A stretch of DNA of 64,000 nucleotides, from contig NZ_AP022593.1 of assembly GCF_010731815.2 (NCBI RefSeq), positions 1,240,001 through 1,304,000 of the forward strand. Direction: 5' to 3'. The DNA is from Mycolicibacterium arabiense. GTDB lineage: Bacteria; Actinomycetota; Actinomycetes; Mycobacteriales; Mycobacteriaceae. The notes below the pieces were generated by a model, which did no database searches, was not told the DNA's origin, and saw only the letters and a list, made by a program, of their open reading frames with translations. The translations under genes and the position numbers were made by a program. Shown here piece by piece: positions 27,157 through 38,133 of this stretch (positions within the stretch are counted from its first letter, which is position 1; the number at the start of each line of letters is the position of its first letter).

Positions 27157-29442
27157 ATGCCCCGCCCCGCGAGCCTCACCCACTGGGGCGCCTTCACCGC
27201 CGACGTCCGCGACGGCGACCTCGCATCGGTGTCGCCTGCCGAGGGCGATGCCGACCCCTCCCCCCTGCTCGGCAACCTGCCCGGCTCCATCAGGCACCGC
27301 TCGCGGATCACGGGCCCGGCCGTGCGCCGCGGCTGGCTGGAGCACGGCCCGGGCCCCACCGACGTGCGCGGCGCCGACGAGTTCGTCGCCGTGTCGTGGG
27401 ACGAGCTGACCGAACTCCTGGCCGACGAGTTGAGCCGCGTCGTCGACGCGCACGGCAACGAGGCCATCTACGGCGGCTCCTACGGCTGGGCCAGCGCGGG
27501 GCGCTTCCACCACGCACAGAGCCAGGTGCACCGCTTCCTGAAGATGCTGGGCGGCTACACGTTCTCCAGGCACTCCTACAGCCTGGGCGCGACCGGCGTC
27601 ATCATGCCCCGGGTGGTCGGAACGCACGACGACCTGTTCAAGCGCTCGACGGACTGGAACGTCATCGCCGCGCACACCGACCTGATGGTCTGCTTCGGCG
27701 GTGTCGCGATGAAGAACACCGCGATCAATCACGGGGGGACGACGGCGCATCCGGCGCGCGACGCGCTGCGGCGCCTGCGCGAGCGCGGCGGCCGGATCGT
27801 GTCGTTCTCCCCGCTGCGCGACGACGTCGACGGCGACTGCGAGTGGCTGGCGCCGGTGCCGGGCACCGACGTGGCGATCATGCTGGCGCTGGCCTACGTG
27901 CTGGCCACCGAGTCGCTCGTCGACCGGGCGTTCCTCGACCGCTACTGCACGGGCTACGACCGGTTCGAGCGCTACGTGCTCGGCCTCGACGACGGGGTGC
28001 CGAAGTCGCCGGAATGGGTCGAACCGATCTGCGGCCTGCCCGCCGACCAGCTGACCGAGTTGGCCCGCCGGATGGCGTCGAGCCGGACACTCGTCACCGT
28101 TAGCTGGTCACTGCAGCGGGTGCGCCACGGCGAGCAGGCACCGTGGATGGGTCTGACGCTGGCGGCGATGCTCGGCCAGATCGGGTTTCCCGGAGGCGGT
28201 TTCGGGCACGGGTACGGATCCATGAACGAGCCCGGTCTGCCGCCGCTGCGGTGCCGGCTCCCCGCGCTGCCGCAGGGACTCAACCCCGTGCGGTCGTTCA
28301 TCCCGGTCGCGGCGGTCAGCGACATGCTGCTGCACCCCGGCGAACCGTTCGACTTCAACGGTCTGCGCCTGACCTATCCCGACATCCGGCTGGTGTACTG
28401 GGCGGGCGGCAATCCGTTCCACCACCACCAGGACATCCCGCGATTGCGGCGGGCGCTGGGCCGGCCCGACACCATCGTCGTGCACGAGCCGTACTGGACG
28501 GCCATGGCCAAGCACGCCGACATCGTGGTGCCGTCGACGACGGCCTATGAGCGCGAGGACTTCTCGGGCTCCCGCAACGACCCGATGTTCGTCGCGATGC
28601 CCGCACTGACCGAGCCGTACGCCGACGCCCGCGACGACTATGCGACGTTCTCGGCGCTGGCACACCGGCTCGGGTTCGGCGAGCAGTTCACCGAGGGTCG
28701 CACCGCGCGGCAGTGGCTGGCGCACCTCTACGAGAAGTGGTCGGCCGAACTGGACTTCGACGTGCCGACGTTCGAGGAGTTCTGGAGCACCGGCTCGCTA
28801 CGCCTGCCCACCGAGGACGGCCTCAGCCTGCTCGGCGACTTCCGCGCCGACCCGGTCGCCAATCGGCTGGGCACGCCGAGCGGCCGCATCGAGATCTTCT
28901 CGGCCGACATCGACGGGTTCGGATACGACGACTGCGCCGGTCATCCGCGGTGGTACGAACCGCAGGAGTGGCTCGGCGGCGCCCGGGCGGCCGATCATCC
29001 CCTGCACCTGGTGGCCAATCAGCCGTCGTCACGCCTGCACGGGCAACTCGACGGCGGCGCGACCAGCCAGGCGTCGAAAGTACAAGGGCGCGAACCGATT
29101 CGGATTCATCCCGAGGCGGCGGACCGGCGCGGCATCGTCGACGGTGACGTGGTGCGCGTGTTCAACGACCGGGGTGCGTGCCTGGCCGGCGCCGTGCTCG
29201 ACGACCGCCTGCGGCCCGACGTGGTGCAGCTGCCCACGGGCGCCTGGTACGACCCGGCCGACGCCGCTGACGTCGACGCCATGTGCGTACACGGCAACCC
29301 GAACGTCCTCACCGCCGACGTCGGCACCTCGTCGCTGGCGCAGGGCTGCACGGGCGCCCACGTGCTCGTCGAGATCGAGAAGTTCACCGGCACACTGCCT
29401 CCCGTGCGCGCGCACGAACCGCCGGTGATCCTGCACCGCTAG
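27157..29442 (+). CDS. molybdopterin-dependent oxidoreductase of the DMSO/TMAO reductase-biotin sulfoxide reductase type
   Basis: A 761-residue single-subunit molybdenum enzyme without a twin-arginine signal or N-terminal Fe-S motif, as in cytosolic BisC-type enzymes. Features: LPGSIRHRSRITGPAVRRGW, AIYGGSYGWASAGRFHHAQ, RHSYSLGATGVIMPRVVG (Ser as probable Mo ligand), VCFGGVAMKNTAINHGG, and cofactor-binding ends VANQPSSRLHGQLDGG and VVQLPTGAWYDP. It probably reduces an S- or N-oxide such as methionine or biotin sulfoxide; the substrate is unproven. It lies between fadE20 and hflX, where M. tuberculosis has no such gene, so it is an accessory insertion. Confidence 0.88.
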   Translation: MPRPASLTHWGAFTADVRDGDLASVSPAEGDADPSPLLGNLPGSIRHRSRITGPAVRRGWLEHGPGPTDVRGADEFVAVSWDELTELLADELSRVVDAHGNEAIYGGSYGWASAGRFHHAQSQVHRFLKMLGGYTFSRHSYSLGATGVIMPRVVGTHDDLFKRSTDWNVIAAHTDLMVCFGGVAMKNTAINHGGTTAHPARDALRRLRERGGRIVSFSPLRDDVDGDCEWLAPVPGTDVAIMLALAYVLATESLVDRAFLDRYCTGYDRFERYVLGLDDGVPKSPEWVEPICGLPADQLTELARRMASSRTLVTVSWSLQRVRHGEQAPWMGLTLAAMLGQIGFPGGGFGHGYGSMNEPGLPPLRCRLPALPQGLNPVRSFIPVAAVSDMLLHPGEPFDFNGLRLTYPDIRLVYWAGGNPFHHHQDIPRLRRALGRPDTIVVHEPYWTAMAKHADIVVPSTTAYEREDFSGSRNDPMFVAMPALTEPYADARDDYATFSALAHRLGFGEQFTEGRTARQWLAHLYEKWSAELDFDVPTFEEFWSTGSLRLPTEDGLSLLGDFRADPVANRLGTPSGRIEIFSADIDGFGYDDCAGHPRWYEPQEWLGGARAADHPLHLVANQPSSRLHGQLDGGATSQASKVQGREPIRIHPEAADRRGIVDGDVVRVFNDRGACLAGAVLDDRLRPDVVQLPTGAWYDPADAADVDAMCVHGNPNVLTADVGTSSLAQGCTGAHVLVEIEKFTGTLPPVRAHEPPVILHR

Positions 29443-29448
29443 CGGCGG

Positions 29449-30897
29449 TCAGAACGTCGCGTAGTCCACGAGGCTGGCTGCCAGTGCGGCGGATACCCGC
29501 GCCTTGATGCGCGTGCCGTCGTCGGTGTGCTCGGTGGCGTCGATCATTCCGTCGGCGTGGACGCGGGCGACCAGGTCGCCGCGGTCGTAGGGAATGGTCA
29601 CGTCGACCGTCTTCTCGGTGGGGATGACCATCTCGCTCATGCGCTGACGGAGTCGGTCGATCCCGTCGCCGGTGCGCGCCGAGACGAACATCGCGTCCGG
29701 TAGCGCGCGGCGCAGGTGCGCCAGCGTGAGACCCGAGGCGGCGTCGGTCTTGTTGACCACGATCAGCTCCGGCGGCGCGGCGATGTCGTACTCGGCGACC
29801 ACCTCGTTGACCACCTGGCGGACGGCATTGATCTGCGCGAGCGGGTTGGCATCGGAGCCGTCGACGACGTGCACCAGCAGGTCGGCGCCCATCACTTCCT
29901 CGAGCGTCGACAAGAACGCCTCCACCAGCTGGGTGGGCAGGTGCCGGACGAAGCCGACGGTGTCGGTCAGCACGAACGGGCGGCCATCGTCGAATTGTCC
30001 ACGGCGCGTTGTGGGTTCGAGCGTGGCGAACAGCGCATTCTCGACCAGCACGCCTGCGCCGGTGAACGCGTTGAGCAGGCTCGACTTGCCTGCGTTGGTG
30101 TAGCCGACGATCGCGACCGACGGGATCTCGCTGCGCCGACGCCCACCGCGCTGGGTGTCGCGGATCTTCTTCATGTCCTTGATCTCGCGGCGCAGCTTGC
30201 TCATCCGCTCGCGGATGCGTCGGCGGTCGGTCTCGATCTTGGTCTCACCGGGGCCACGGGTGCCGACGCCACCGCCTGCACCACCCGCGCGGCCACCGGC
30301 CTGACGCGACATCGACTCGCCCCAGCCGCGCAGCCTCGGCAGCATGTACTCCATCTGCGCCAGTGCCACCTGCGCCTTGCCTTCTCGGCTGGTGGCGTGT
30401 TGGGCGAAGATGTCGAGGATCAGCGCGGTGCGGTCGACCACCTTGACCTTGACGATCTTCTCGAGTGCGGTGAGTTGGGCAGGGCTGAGTTCGCCGTCGC
30501 AGATGACGGTGTCGGCGCCGGTGGCCTCGACGACCTCGTGCAGTTCGGCTGCCTTGCCGGAGCCGATGAAGGTCGACGTGTCTGGCTTGTCGCGGCGCTG
30601 GATCAGGCCCTCGAGCACTTCGGAGCCTGCGGTCTCGGCCAGCGCGGCGAGCTCGGCGAGGCTCGCCTCGGCTTCGGCGGCGGTGCCATCGGTCCACACG
30701 CCGACGAGGACGACGCGTTCGAGTCGCAGCTGGCGGTATTCGACCTCGGAGACGTCGGCCAGTTCCGTCGACAGTCCTGCGACGCGGCGTAGCGCCGCAC
30801 GGTCCTGCAGCGCGAGTTCGCCGAGGCTCGGGTCTTGGAGATTGAAGTCAGGATGCGTCATGGGCGACTCAAGCGTCGCACGGAGATCACTTTTCAT
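29449..30897 (-). CDS. hflX: ribosome-associated GTPase HflX
   Basis: A 482-residue GTPase that splits or rescues stalled 70S ribosomes; in mycobacteria linked to hypoxia and macrolide response. N-terminal HflX domain (DTSTFIGSGKAAELHEVVE, CDGELSPAQLTALE, RTALILDIFAQHATSREGKA), Gly-rich loop (GGRAGGAGGGVGTRGPGE), coiled linker, then the G domain: G1 VGYTNAGKSSLLN, G3 DTVGFVRHLP, G4 VVNKTD. Start ATG 30897 follows a GAGG site; an internal ATG at 30861 is an alternative. Last gene of the DMT transporter-LigB-miaA-dapF-hflX operon, 9 bp after dapF. Confidence 0.95.
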   Translation of the reverse strand: MKSDLRATLESPMTHPDFNLQDPSLGELALQDRAALRRVAGLSTELADVSEVEYRQLRLERVVLVGVWTDGTAAEAEASLAELAALAETAGSEVLEGLIQRRDKPDTSTFIGSGKAAELHEVVEATGADTVICDGELSPAQLTALEKIVKVKVVDRTALILDIFAQHATSREGKAQVALAQMEYMLPRLRGWGESMSRQAGGRAGGAGGGVGTRGPGETKIETDRRRIRERMSKLRREIKDMKKIRDTQRGGRRRSEIPSVAIVGYTNAGKSSLLNAFTGAGVLVENALFATLEPTTRRGQFDDGRPFVLTDTVGFVRHLPTQLVEAFLSTLEEVMGADLLVHVVDGSDANPLAQINAVRQVVNEVVAEYDIAAPPELIVVNKTDAASGLTLAHLRRALPDAMFVSARTGDGIDRLRQRMSEMVIPTEKTVDVTIPYDRGDLVARVHADGMIDATEHTDDGTRIKARVSAALAASLVDYATF

Positions 30898-30906
30898 ACA
30901 CCTCGA

Positions 30907-31779
30907 TTAACGCTGATGGGAGCGCCACCATTCCTCGGCCAGGTCGCCGGCGGCGACGAGTTCGGACGGTCCGCGCAGGTAACTGGTTGCGTCGGTGACG
31001 GTCACGGTGACCTCGCCTCCGGGGATGCGGACCAGCAGTGTTCCCGTCTTCTCGCCCTGATGCTCGAGGGCGGCGACGGCGGCAGCGACGGTCCCGGTGC
31101 CACACGACCGGGTCTCTCCGACACCCCGTTCGTGTACCCGCATCGACACGGCCCCACCCGCCGGTGCGGTCAGCACTTCTACGTTGACGCCCTCGGGGAA
31201 CTGGGCGGCGTCGAAGGAGACGGGCGCGGCCACGTCGAGCGCGGCCAGCTCGGCCACGGTGAGGTCTGCGACGACGCACGCCAGGTGCGGGTTGCCGACG
31301 TCGACGGCGGTGCCGCCGAAGCTGCGGCCGCCCACCACGGCGGTGCCGGTGCCGGTGGTATTGGCCTTGCCCATGTCGACGGTGACGTCGGCGAACACCG
31401 GGCCCGCGGCGTGCAGCGTCACCGGTCGCGGCCCAGCGAGGGATCCGACGACGAACTCGTCGCGCGACTCCAGGCCACTGGACTGAAGGTAGTGAGCGAA
31501 CACGCGAACGCCGTTGCCGCACATCTGCGCGATCGACCCGTCGGCGTTGCGGTAGTCCATGTACCAGTCACCGTCGGACAGACCCTCGGGGATCCGCTCG
31601 AACACGCCCGCCGCGAGCGCCGCACCGGCAGTGGTGACCCGCAGCAGACCGTCGGCGCCGAGCCCGCGGCGGCGGTCGCACAGGGCGGCCACCGCGCCCG
31701 CGGTCAGCCCGATGCGGGCGTCGAGGTCCGGCAGCACGACGAAGTCGTTCTGCGTGCCGTGCCCCTTGGCGAACTTCAC
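30907..31779 (-). CDS. dapF: diaminopimelate epimerase
   Basis: A 290-residue cofactor-independent epimerase converting LL- to meso-diaminopimelate for peptidoglycan and lysine. N-terminus [20 protein letters not shown], first active-site Cys in [20 protein letters not shown], second Cys in [17 protein letters not shown], and [10 protein letters not shown] between them. GTG start at 31779 gives the conserved VKFAKGHG opening and overlaps the miaA stop by 4 bp (GTGA), so translation is coupled. Confidence 0.96.
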   Translation of the reverse strand: MKFAKGHGTQNDFVVLPDLDARIGLTAGAVAALCDRRRGLGADGLLRVTTAGAALAAGVFERIPEGLSDGDWYMDYRNADGSIAQMCGNGVRVFAHYLQSSGLESRDEFVVGSLAGPRPVTLHAAGPVFADVTVDMGKANTTGTGTAVVGGRSFGGTAVDVGNPHLACVVADLTVAELAALDVAAPVSFDAAQFPEGVNVEVLTAPAGGAVSMRVHERGVGETRSCGTGTVAAAVAALEHQGEKTGTLLVRIPGGEVTVTVTDATSYLRGPSELVAAGDLAEEWWRSHQR

Positions 31780-32726
31780 CTGGCCAGGATATCCGTCGCG
31801 GCGCCGTCGTCCCTGCTGCCGTCCCACGCGCGCACCACGGCGTCGACGTTCCCGTCGGCGGCGCCGTCGAGCCAGAGGATGCGATGGTCGCGCCGGAACC
31901 ACGACCGTTGCCGCCGCACGTAGCGCCGCGTGCCGATGAAGGTGCGTTCTCTCGCCTCGGCGAGCGCGTCGTCCCCGCCGCCGGCCGTGAGCGCGTCGAG
32001 CACCTGCGCGTAGCCCAGGGCGCGCGACGCGGTGACGCCGTCGCGCAGACCCCGCTCGCACAGCCCGACCACCTCGTCGACGAGCCCACCCGTGAACATC
32101 AGGTCGGTGCGCTTGGCGAGCCGGTCGTCGAGCAGCGCGGTGTCCCAGTCGAGGCCGACGAGCAGCGTGCCCCAGCGCGGCGTCCCGATCACCGGGGCGC
32201 TCGCCGCGAACGGCCTGCCGGTGAGTTCGACCACCTCGAGTGCTCGGACGACGCGTCGGCCGTCGGTGGGCAGGATCGACGCCGCGGCGTCGGCGTCGAC
32301 GCGGGCCAGTTCGGCGTGCAGCGCAGCGACCCCGACCTCGGCCAGCCGGTTCTCCCACCGCGCCCGCACCTGCGGGTCGGTGGCGGGGAACGACCACTGG
32401 TCGAGCAGTGACTGGACGTAGAGCATGGATCCGCCGACCAGGATCGGGACCGCACCGCGGGCGGCGACGTCCTCGACGTCGGATGCCGCGGCTTCCTGGT
32501 ACCGCGCGACGGTGGCGGTCTGCGTCACGTCGAGGACGTCGAGCTGGTGGTGCGGGATGCCGCGGCGCTCCTGCACGGTGAGCTTCGCCGTTCCGACGTC
32601 CATGCCGCGGTACAGCTGCATGGCATCGGCGTTGACGATCTCGCCGCCGATGCGTTCGGCGACCGCCAGTGCCAGCGCGGACTTGCCCGTGCCGGTGGGG
32701 CCGACGATCGCGATGGGCCGCGTCAC
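31776..32726 (-). CDS. miaA: tRNA dimethylallyltransferase
   Basis: A 316-residue enzyme adding an isopentenyl group to A37 of tRNAs reading U-initial codons; MiaB, encoded 3.7 kb upstream on the same strand, completes ms2i6A37. P-loop [65 protein letters not shown] and [19 protein letters not shown] are family signatures. GTG start at 32726, overlapping the LigB-like gene's stop by 4 bp; the 3' end overlaps dapF by 4 bp. Confidence 0.96.
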   Translation of the reverse strand: MTRPIAIVGPTGTGKSALALAVAERIGGEIVNADAMQLYRGMDVGTAKLTVQERRGIPHHQLDVLDVTQTATVARYQEAAASDVEDVAARGAVPILVGGSMLYVQSLLDQWSFPATDPQVRARWENRLAEVGVAALHAELARVDADAAASILPTDGRRVVRALEVVELTGRPFAASAPVIGTPRWGTLLVGLDWDTALLDDRLAKRTDLMFTGGLVDEVVGLCERGLRDGVTASRALGYAQVLDALTAGGGDDALAEARERTFIGTRRYVRRQRSWFRRDHRILWLDGAADGNVDAVVRAWDGSRDDGAATDILAR

Positions 32727-33433
32727 GCGGGTGTCTCTCCCCCGGTCGCGGCGCTCCTGCCCGCCGGTGTCCACGTCCCCACGAAGTACCCCACCCCGTA
32801 CGGCGCCCCGCGGTAGCGCTCCTGCGCCGCCACGGGCCGCGGCCCGGCCAGACCTGCCAGGACCTGATGGGCGACCCGGCCGAGCCGCGCCAGCGCGGTC
32901 ACGTCGCCGGTCGCCAGCGCGTCGTCGAGCGCCTCCTGCCCGGGCAGCGATGCCGGGTCGTAGCCGCCGGGCGCGGTGGGGGTCAGGGTGTTCGCACCGT
33001 CGGCGACGACGAGCACCCCGACGTCCGCGGCCATCGCGTCGATCTCGGCGCGCAGTGCTCGACCGGCGGCCGCGGCGGCGTCCGGCTCGAGATCGTCGGC
33101 GAACACCCGCACCTCGACCGTGGCGGCCGGGTTCGCGCATCCGCGCACCCAGCCGGCGATCAAAGCGCACAGCGGCAGCGCGCGCGGCGCCGACTCGGCC
33201 CCCGGTGCGAGCGCGACGCGGACGTCGACGCCGTAGCCGGCGAACGTGCCGACCGACTCGGGTCCGATGGCCTCGGCGTCGCGTCCGGCGCCGATGACCA
33301 CCCAGCGGTCGGGCAGCGCGGCGGCGGCTCCCAATACCGCGGTCCGCAGGTCGGTCAGTTCCTCGGCGGCGCCTGCCGCGAGTTCGGTCACCATCACGGG
33401 GGCCGACGGGATGACGGCGATGGCGCTCAGCAC
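32723..33433 (-). CDS. class III extradiol dioxygenase-like (LigB fold) protein (Rv2728c-like)
   Basis: A 236-residue protein recalling the LigB/MEMO fold: it opens [20 protein letters not shown], then [24 protein letters not shown] and [20 protein letters not shown]. The metal-binding His residues of true extradiol dioxygenases are not obvious, so catalytic activity is doubtful. It is translationally coupled with miaA (4-bp overlap), which suggests a housekeeping role tied to this operon; function unknown. Confidence 0.8.
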   Translation of the reverse strand: MLSAIAVIPSAPVMVTELAAGAAEELTDLRTAVLGAAAALPDRWVVIGAGRDAEAIGPESVGTFAGYGVDVRVALAPGAESAPRALPLCALIAGWVRGCANPAATVEVRVFADDLEPDAAAAAGRALRAEIDAMAADVGVLVVADGANTLTPTAPGGYDPASLPGQEALDDALATGDVTALARLGRVAHQVLAGLAGPRPVAAQERYRGAPYGVGYFVGTWTPAGRSAATGGETPA

Positions 33434-33442
33434 GCGTCCACG

Positions 33443-34369
33443 CTAGCCACATCTCCCCGGGTCGCTTCGCTCCTGCCCGCCGGCGCCCGGCTGGGCGGAT
33501 TCGTCGAGACCCTGGGCGTTGGCGGCCTCGCCGCGGGCCAGCGCGGCGGTGGACACGACCATCACGGCGAAGGCCGCGACGAGGGTGAACCAGCCTGCCT
33601 CGCCGGGTCGCAGCGCCTCCCCGAGGATGACGACGCCGAGCACCGAGCCCACCACCGGCTCGGCGACCGTCATCGTGGGCAGCGACGCCGTCAGCGCCCC
33701 GGCGCGGAACGACGACTGCTGCCACGCCGTGCCCAGCACCGCCACGACGGCCCAGGCGTACAGCTCCGGGGTCTTCAGCACTTCCCACAGTCCGTCGTCG
33801 AGTCGGTCGACCACGCCCTTGGTCAACACGGCGAACACGCCCCACAGCGATCCCGACACCAGCGCGAGCAGCACGGCGCCCGCCGGGCGACCGGACAGGA
33901 ATCGCGCGGCGACCACGCACACCACGATCGCGGGCACGAGCACGGCGATCACCAGCGACCAGGTCTCCAGCGACGCCCGCGACTGCCCCTCGGTAGGGTT
34001 GCCCACCGTGACGATCACCGCCACCGACGCGGCGAGCAGCGCCGCCCAGGTCCACTGGAATCGCGTCACCCGGTGGCCGGTCACCCTGGCGTTGATGGGA
34101 AGTGCGAACAGCAGCGACGTGACCATGATGGCCTGCACCAACAGCACCGACCCGAAGCCGAGAGCCGCTGCCTGACAGGCAAATCCGGCAGCCGAGACCC
34201 CGCTGCCCAACCACCACTGCCGGTCGCGCAGCAGCCGAAGGAACAGCTCGAGGTGCCCCACCGGCTCGTCGGTCACGTCGTGTGCGGAACGCTGATGGAT
34301 GACGTCGCCCACCGCGATGAAGAACGCCGCACCGAGCGCGAGCAACGCCGCGATGTCAGCCTCGTCCAC
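33443..34369 (-). CDS. DMT-type membrane transporter (Rv2729c-like)
   Basis: A 308-residue protein with about nine to ten transmembrane helices in a DMT/EamA-like arrangement ([91 protein letters not shown] and so on). The late [21 protein letters not shown] motif is typical. The GTG at 34369 is chosen for its GGAG site 6 nt upstream; an upstream GTG at 34414 is less likely. First gene of the operon leading to miaA, dapF and hflX. Substrate unknown. Confidence 0.82.
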   Translation of the reverse strand: MDEADIAALLALGAAFFIAVGDVIHQRSAHDVTDEPVGHLELFLRLLRDRQWWLGSGVSAAGFACQAAALGFGSVLLVQAIMVTSLLFALPINARVTGHRVTRFQWTWAALLAASVAVIVTVGNPTEGQSRASLETWSLVIAVLVPAIVVCVVAARFLSGRPAGAVLLALVSGSLWGVFAVLTKGVVDRLDDGLWEVLKTPELYAWAVVAVLGTAWQQSSFRAGALTASLPTMTVAEPVVGSVLGVVILGEALRPGEAGWFTLVAAFAVMVVSTAALARGEAANAQGLDESAQPGAGGQERSDPGRCG

Positions 34370-34562
34370 CCCGTCTCCTTCGGCTCCGTCGACCCGTCCT
34401 GGCCGGCCGCACACGTCCTGCGCGGGTCGAGCCTAGGCAACTGCTGAGGCCAAGGCGTGCGCAGACCGCACGGCGACCTGTTTGAATAGCGGGCGAGACA
34501 TACGGCGCCGCGTCGCGCGGCAGGAGCGTGGGTTCCACGCAGAGTGCACGGAGATGACGGAC

Positions 34563-35891
34563 ATGACGACCAGCGAGTCAGGCAACCCCCCCAAGCCAAC
34601 TCCCAGGCCCGGGCCACGGCCCGTTCCCCGGCCGGGACCCGTCGCGCCGACCGCGCCGGTGGCTCCCTCCGTGCCCTCGACCGCCGACCCGCACCGGTTC
34701 GGCCGCGTCGATCCCGACGGCACCGTCTGGCTCATCACCAGTTCGGGCGAACGGCAGATCGGGTCGTGGCAGGCCGGCGACACCGAGGCGGCGTACGCGC
34801 ACTTCGGGCGCCGGTTCGACGACCTGCACACCGAGGTCGTGCTGATGGAGCGCAGGCTCGAGTCCGGCACGGGCGACGCCCGCAAGATCAAGGCCGCCGC
34901 GAGCGCCCTGGCCGAGACGCTGCCCACCGCCTCGGTGCTGGGCGACGTGGACTCGATCGCCGCGCGCCTGGCGACGATCCTGGAGAAGGCCGACACCCAC
35001 GCCACCGAGGAGCGGCAGCGCCGCGACGAGCACCGCGCCGCGCAGACCGCCCGCAAGGAGGCGCTGGCAGTGGAGGCCGAGGAGATCGCCGCGACCTCGA
35101 CGCAGTGGAAGGCCTCCGGCGACCGGCTGCGCGAGATCCTCGACGAGTGGCGCACGATCACCGGCCTGGACCGCAAGACCGACGACGCGCTGTGGAAGCG
35201 CTACTCGAGCGCGCGGGAGACGTTCAACCGGCGCCGCGGCTCCCATTTCGCCGACCTCGATCGCGAGCGGGCTGGCGTTCGGCAGGCCAAGGAGGCGCTC
35301 TGCGAGCGCGCCGAGTCACTGTCCGACTCGACCGACTGGGGCCCGACCGGCGCGGCGTTCCGCGACCTGCTGGTGCAGTGGAAGGCGGCCGGGCGCACGG
35401 CCAAGGACGTCGACGACGCGCTGTGGAAGCGGTTCAAGGCGGCCCAGGACAAGTTCTTCTCCGCCCGCAACGCCGTCAACGCCGAGCGCGACGCGGAGTT
35501 CGAGGAGAACGCCAAGGCCAAGGAGGCGCTGCTCGCCCAGGCCGAGGCCATCGACGTCTCCGACGAGAAGGCGGCGCGGGCTGCGCTGCGCACGATTGGC
35601 GACAAGTGGGACGCCATCGGCAAGGCGCCCCGGGAACGCGGCGCCGAACTCGAGCGCCGGATGCGGGCCGTCGAGAAGAAGATCCGCGACGCCGTCACGA
35701 ACATCGGAACCGATCCGGAGGCCCAGGCCAGGGCCGACCAGTTCCGGGTGCGTGCCGAGCAATTCGAGCGCCAGGCCGAGAAGGCCGAGGCGGCGGGTAA
35801 GACCAAGGACGCCGAGCAGGCCCGGGCCAGCGCGGCGCAGTGGCGCGAATGGGCTGACGCGGCCGTGGCAGCGCTCGGCAAGAAGCGCTAG
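34563..35891 (+). CDS. DUF349 coiled-coil protein (Rv2731-like)
   Basis: A 442-residue, mostly helical cytosolic protein with three to four DUF349 repeats (about 140-350), each with a Trp-rich pattern such as [40 protein letters not shown] and [16 protein letters not shown]. The N-terminus is Pro-rich ([20 protein letters not shown]) and the end is a charged coiled coil. Unknown role; DUF349 proteins are RNA- or ribosome-linked in some bacteria. ATG 34563 is preferred because GGAG then has a 9-nt spacing; ATG 34554 abuts it. Convergent overlap of 4 bp with the next gene. Confidence 0.85.
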   Translation: MTTSESGNPPKPTPRPGPRPVPRPGPVAPTAPVAPSVPSTADPHRFGRVDPDGTVWLITSSGERQIGSWQAGDTEAAYAHFGRRFDDLHTEVVLMERRLESGTGDARKIKAAASALAETLPTASVLGDVDSIAARLATILEKADTHATEERQRRDEHRAAQTARKEALAVEAEEIAATSTQWKASGDRLREILDEWRTITGLDRKTDDALWKRYSSARETFNRRRGSHFADLDRERAGVRQAKEALCERAESLSDSTDWGPTGAAFRDLLVQWKAAGRTAKDVDDALWKRFKAAQDKFFSARNAVNAERDAEFEENAKAKEALLAQAEAIDVSDEKAARAALRTIGDKWDAIGKAPRERGAELERRMRAVEKKIRDAVTNIGTDPEAQARADQFRVRAEQFERQAEKAEAAGKTKDAEQARASAAQWREWADAAVAALGKKR

Positions 35892-36463
35892 CCGACGGGC
35901 GGTTCGCCGTCGGTGTCGTCCAGCAGGCTCTTGCGCTCGCGCTCGGCGGCGAGGCGTCGACGCTCTTCCTCGGCCGCGAGTTGCACGGCCGTGCGCGACC
36001 ACACCACGCGAATCCAGTGGAACGTCAACAGGATCACCGCGATCCACGCCACGACCAGGCCCCAGCCCGGTCCGGGATAGGGGTCCGCGGCGGTCTGGCG
36101 TGACCAGACGGCCAGCATGCCCACCGGGCAGGCGACGGCCGATCCGGCGGCTGCGACCCACGCCAGCCCCCACCGTCGGGTGAGCAGTGCGAGCATCGAG
36201 AACCCGATGCCGAAGACCAGCACCAGCCAGGCGAACACCCGGGACGGCAGCGCCACGCCCTCGCGCACGGCAGCCTCGCCGCCGATCAGTGCGTCGAGTC
36301 CCTTGGCGCCACCGGTGTGCGGCAGCAGGAAGGTCAGCAGCAGGACGAAGACCAGTCCCGCGACGACGACCGCGCGGGCGCCGGGGTCGATCTCGCGCGC
36401 CATGCGGCGTTCGACGTCCTCGATGTCGCCCTTGAACTGGTCGAACTCACGGTCGCCGGTCAC
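35888..36463 (-). CDS. membrane protein (Rv2732c-like)
   Basis: A 191-residue protein with four hydrophobic helices ([72 protein letters not shown]) and a charged C-terminal helix ([19 protein letters not shown]). The N-terminus [20 protein letters not shown] is acidic and cytosolic. The GTG at 36463 overlaps the miaB stop as GTGA, so it is translationally coupled with miaB; a GTG at 36472 is an alternative. Conserved in this position in mycobacteria; no function known. Confidence 0.8.
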   Translation of the reverse strand: MTGDREFDQFKGDIEDVERRMAREIDPGARAVVVAGLVFVLLLTFLLPHTGGAKGLDALIGGEAAVREGVALPSRVFAWLVLVFGIGFSMLALLTRRWGLAWVAAAGSAVACPVGMLAVWSRQTAADPYPGPGWGLVVAWIAVILLTFHWIRVVWSRTAVQLAAEEERRRLAAERERKSLLDDTDGEPPVG

Positions 36464-38001
36464 AGTCCGCACCCCGTCGCCGCGGGCGCGGCAGGTGGCG
36501 CCCCGATGGACGGCATGCCGAGGCCGACGTTCGTGGTGACCCGTCGGCCTGCCGCGTGGGCGTCGCCCGCGCGGGTGCGCCGGTGGTCGGTCAGCTCGGC
36601 ATCTGCGGTCAGATGGTGGGGCGCGGCCGCGGTCACCGTGGTGACGACGACGTCGCCAGGCCGGATGTCGCGCCCGCCAGGGGCGAAGTGCACCAGCCTG
36701 CCGTCACGCGCGCGACCGGACATCCGCGCGGTGGCGACGTCCTTGCGACCCTCGCCCGCGGCGACCAGCAGTTCGACGCGACGTCCGATCAGCGCCTGGT
36801 TCTCTTCCAGCGAGATCCGCTCCTGTAGGTCGATGAGGCGTTGATAGCGTTCTTGGACAACGGCTTTGGGAAGCTGGTCGGGCAGGTCGGCGGCAGGGGT
36901 GCCGGGCCGCTTGGAGTACTGGAACGTGAACGCGCTGGCGAAGCGGGCGCGCTCGACCACGTCGAGCGTCGCGGCGAAGTCCTCTTCGGTCTCGCCGGGG
37001 AAGCCCACGATGATGTCGGTGGTGATCGCAGCGTGCGGGATGGCGGCACGAACGCGGTCGATGATGCCGAGGAAGCGTTCGGCGCGGTAGGACCGGCGCA
37101 TCGCCTTGAGGATCCGGTCGGACCCCGATTGCAGCGGCATGTGCAGGGTGGGGCATACGTTCGGCGTGGTCGCCATGGCCTCGATGACGTCGTCGGTGAA
37201 CTCGGCGGGATGCGGTGAGGTGAATCGCACCCGCTCCAGGCCGTCGATGGCGCCGCACGCGCGCAGCAGCTTGGCGAACGCGCCGCGGTCGCGCGGGACG
37301 GTCGGGTCGTCGAACGAGACACCGTAGGCGTTCACGTTCTGCCCGAGCAGCGTCACCTCGAGGACGCCCTGGTCGGCCAGTGCCTTGACCTCGGCCAGAA
37401 TGTCGCCGGGCCTGCGATCGACCTCCTTGCCGCGCAGCGCGGGCACGATGCAGAACGTACAGGTGTTGTTGCAGCCGACCGACACCGAAACCCAAGCCGC
37501 GTAAGCGGATTCGCGGGTCGCGGGCAGCGAGGAGGGGAATTCCTGGAGCGCATCGGCGATCTCGACCTGGGCGACCCTGTTGTGCCGGGCACGTTCCAGC
37601 AGCACCGGCAGTGAGCCGATGTTGTGGGTGCCGAACACGACGTCGACCCACGGCGCCTTGCGCAGCACCGCGTCGCGGTCCTTCTGGGCGAGGCAGCCGC
37701 CCACGGCGATCTGCATGTTCGGATCGGCCTGCCTGCGCGGCGCGAGGTGGCTGAGGTTGCCGTAGAGCTTGTTGTCGGCGTTCTCCCGTACGGCGCAGGT
37801 GTTGAACACCACGACGTCGGCGTCGGAGCCGTCGGGAGCGCGGCGGTAGCCGGCCTCCTCGAGCAGCCCGGCGAGGCGCTCGGAGTCGTGCACGTTCATC
37901 TGGCAGCCGTACGTGCGGACCTGGTAGGTGCGCTGCGGCGGGACGTCGGCGGTTTCGGCGTCGGTACGCGCCGGCGCGTCGCTGATCGCCATCGAAGTCA
38001 C
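36460..38001 (-). CDS. miaB: tRNA-2-methylthio-N6-dimethylallyladenosine synthase
   Basis: A 513-residue radical-SAM methylthiotransferase that converts i6A37 to ms2i6A37, acting after MiaA. N-terminal UPF0004 domain with cluster Cys in [17 protein letters not shown] and VGGCLAQ. Radical SAM motif [28 protein letters not shown], and a TRAM domain near 385-450 ([20 protein letters not shown]). A ~50-residue Ala/Pro-rich tail follows. The start GTG at 38001 is 6 nt after a TAGGAT -10, fitting a leaderless mRNA; an ATG at 37992 is the alternative. Confidence 0.95.
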   Translation of the reverse strand: MTSMAISDAPARTDAETADVPPQRTYQVRTYGCQMNVHDSERLAGLLEEAGYRRAPDGSDADVVVFNTCAVRENADNKLYGNLSHLAPRRQADPNMQIAVGGCLAQKDRDAVLRKAPWVDVVFGTHNIGSLPVLLERARHNRVAQVEIADALQEFPSSLPATRESAYAAWVSVSVGCNNTCTFCIVPALRGKEVDRRPGDILAEVKALADQGVLEVTLLGQNVNAYGVSFDDPTVPRDRGAFAKLLRACGAIDGLERVRFTSPHPAEFTDDVIEAMATTPNVCPTLHMPLQSGSDRILKAMRRSYRAERFLGIIDRVRAAIPHAAITTDIIVGFPGETEEDFAATLDVVERARFASAFTFQYSKRPGTPAADLPDQLPKAVVQERYQRLIDLQERISLEENQALIGRRVELLVAAGEGRKDVATARMSGRARDGRLVHFAPGGRDIRPGDVVVTTVTAAAPHHLTADAELTDHRRTRAGDAHAAGRRVTTNVGLGMPSIGAPPAAPAATGCGL

Positions 38002-38007
38002 GGACCA

Positions 38008-38013
38008 ATCCTA
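38008..38013 (-). promoter_or_regulatory. -10 element for leaderless miaB
   Basis: TAGGAT on the minus strand (38013-38008), 6 nt before the GTG at 38001. Confidence 0.5.
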
Positions 38014-38133
38014 CGGCGGGCCGCGGCGACACCAAATTCGCCGGATTGATCTAGACACCGGCGGTCCCCGCCATACCTGGGTAAGGTCTGTCCGCATGGA
38101 ATCAGACGGTCCCTGCCCCCTCCGAGGCAAGGT

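Noticed and set aside
32727..34217. Long upstream extension of the miaA frame (frame open to 34217)
   Set aside because: The extension is Arg/Gly-rich and covers two recognised genes; homology starts at the GTG 32726.
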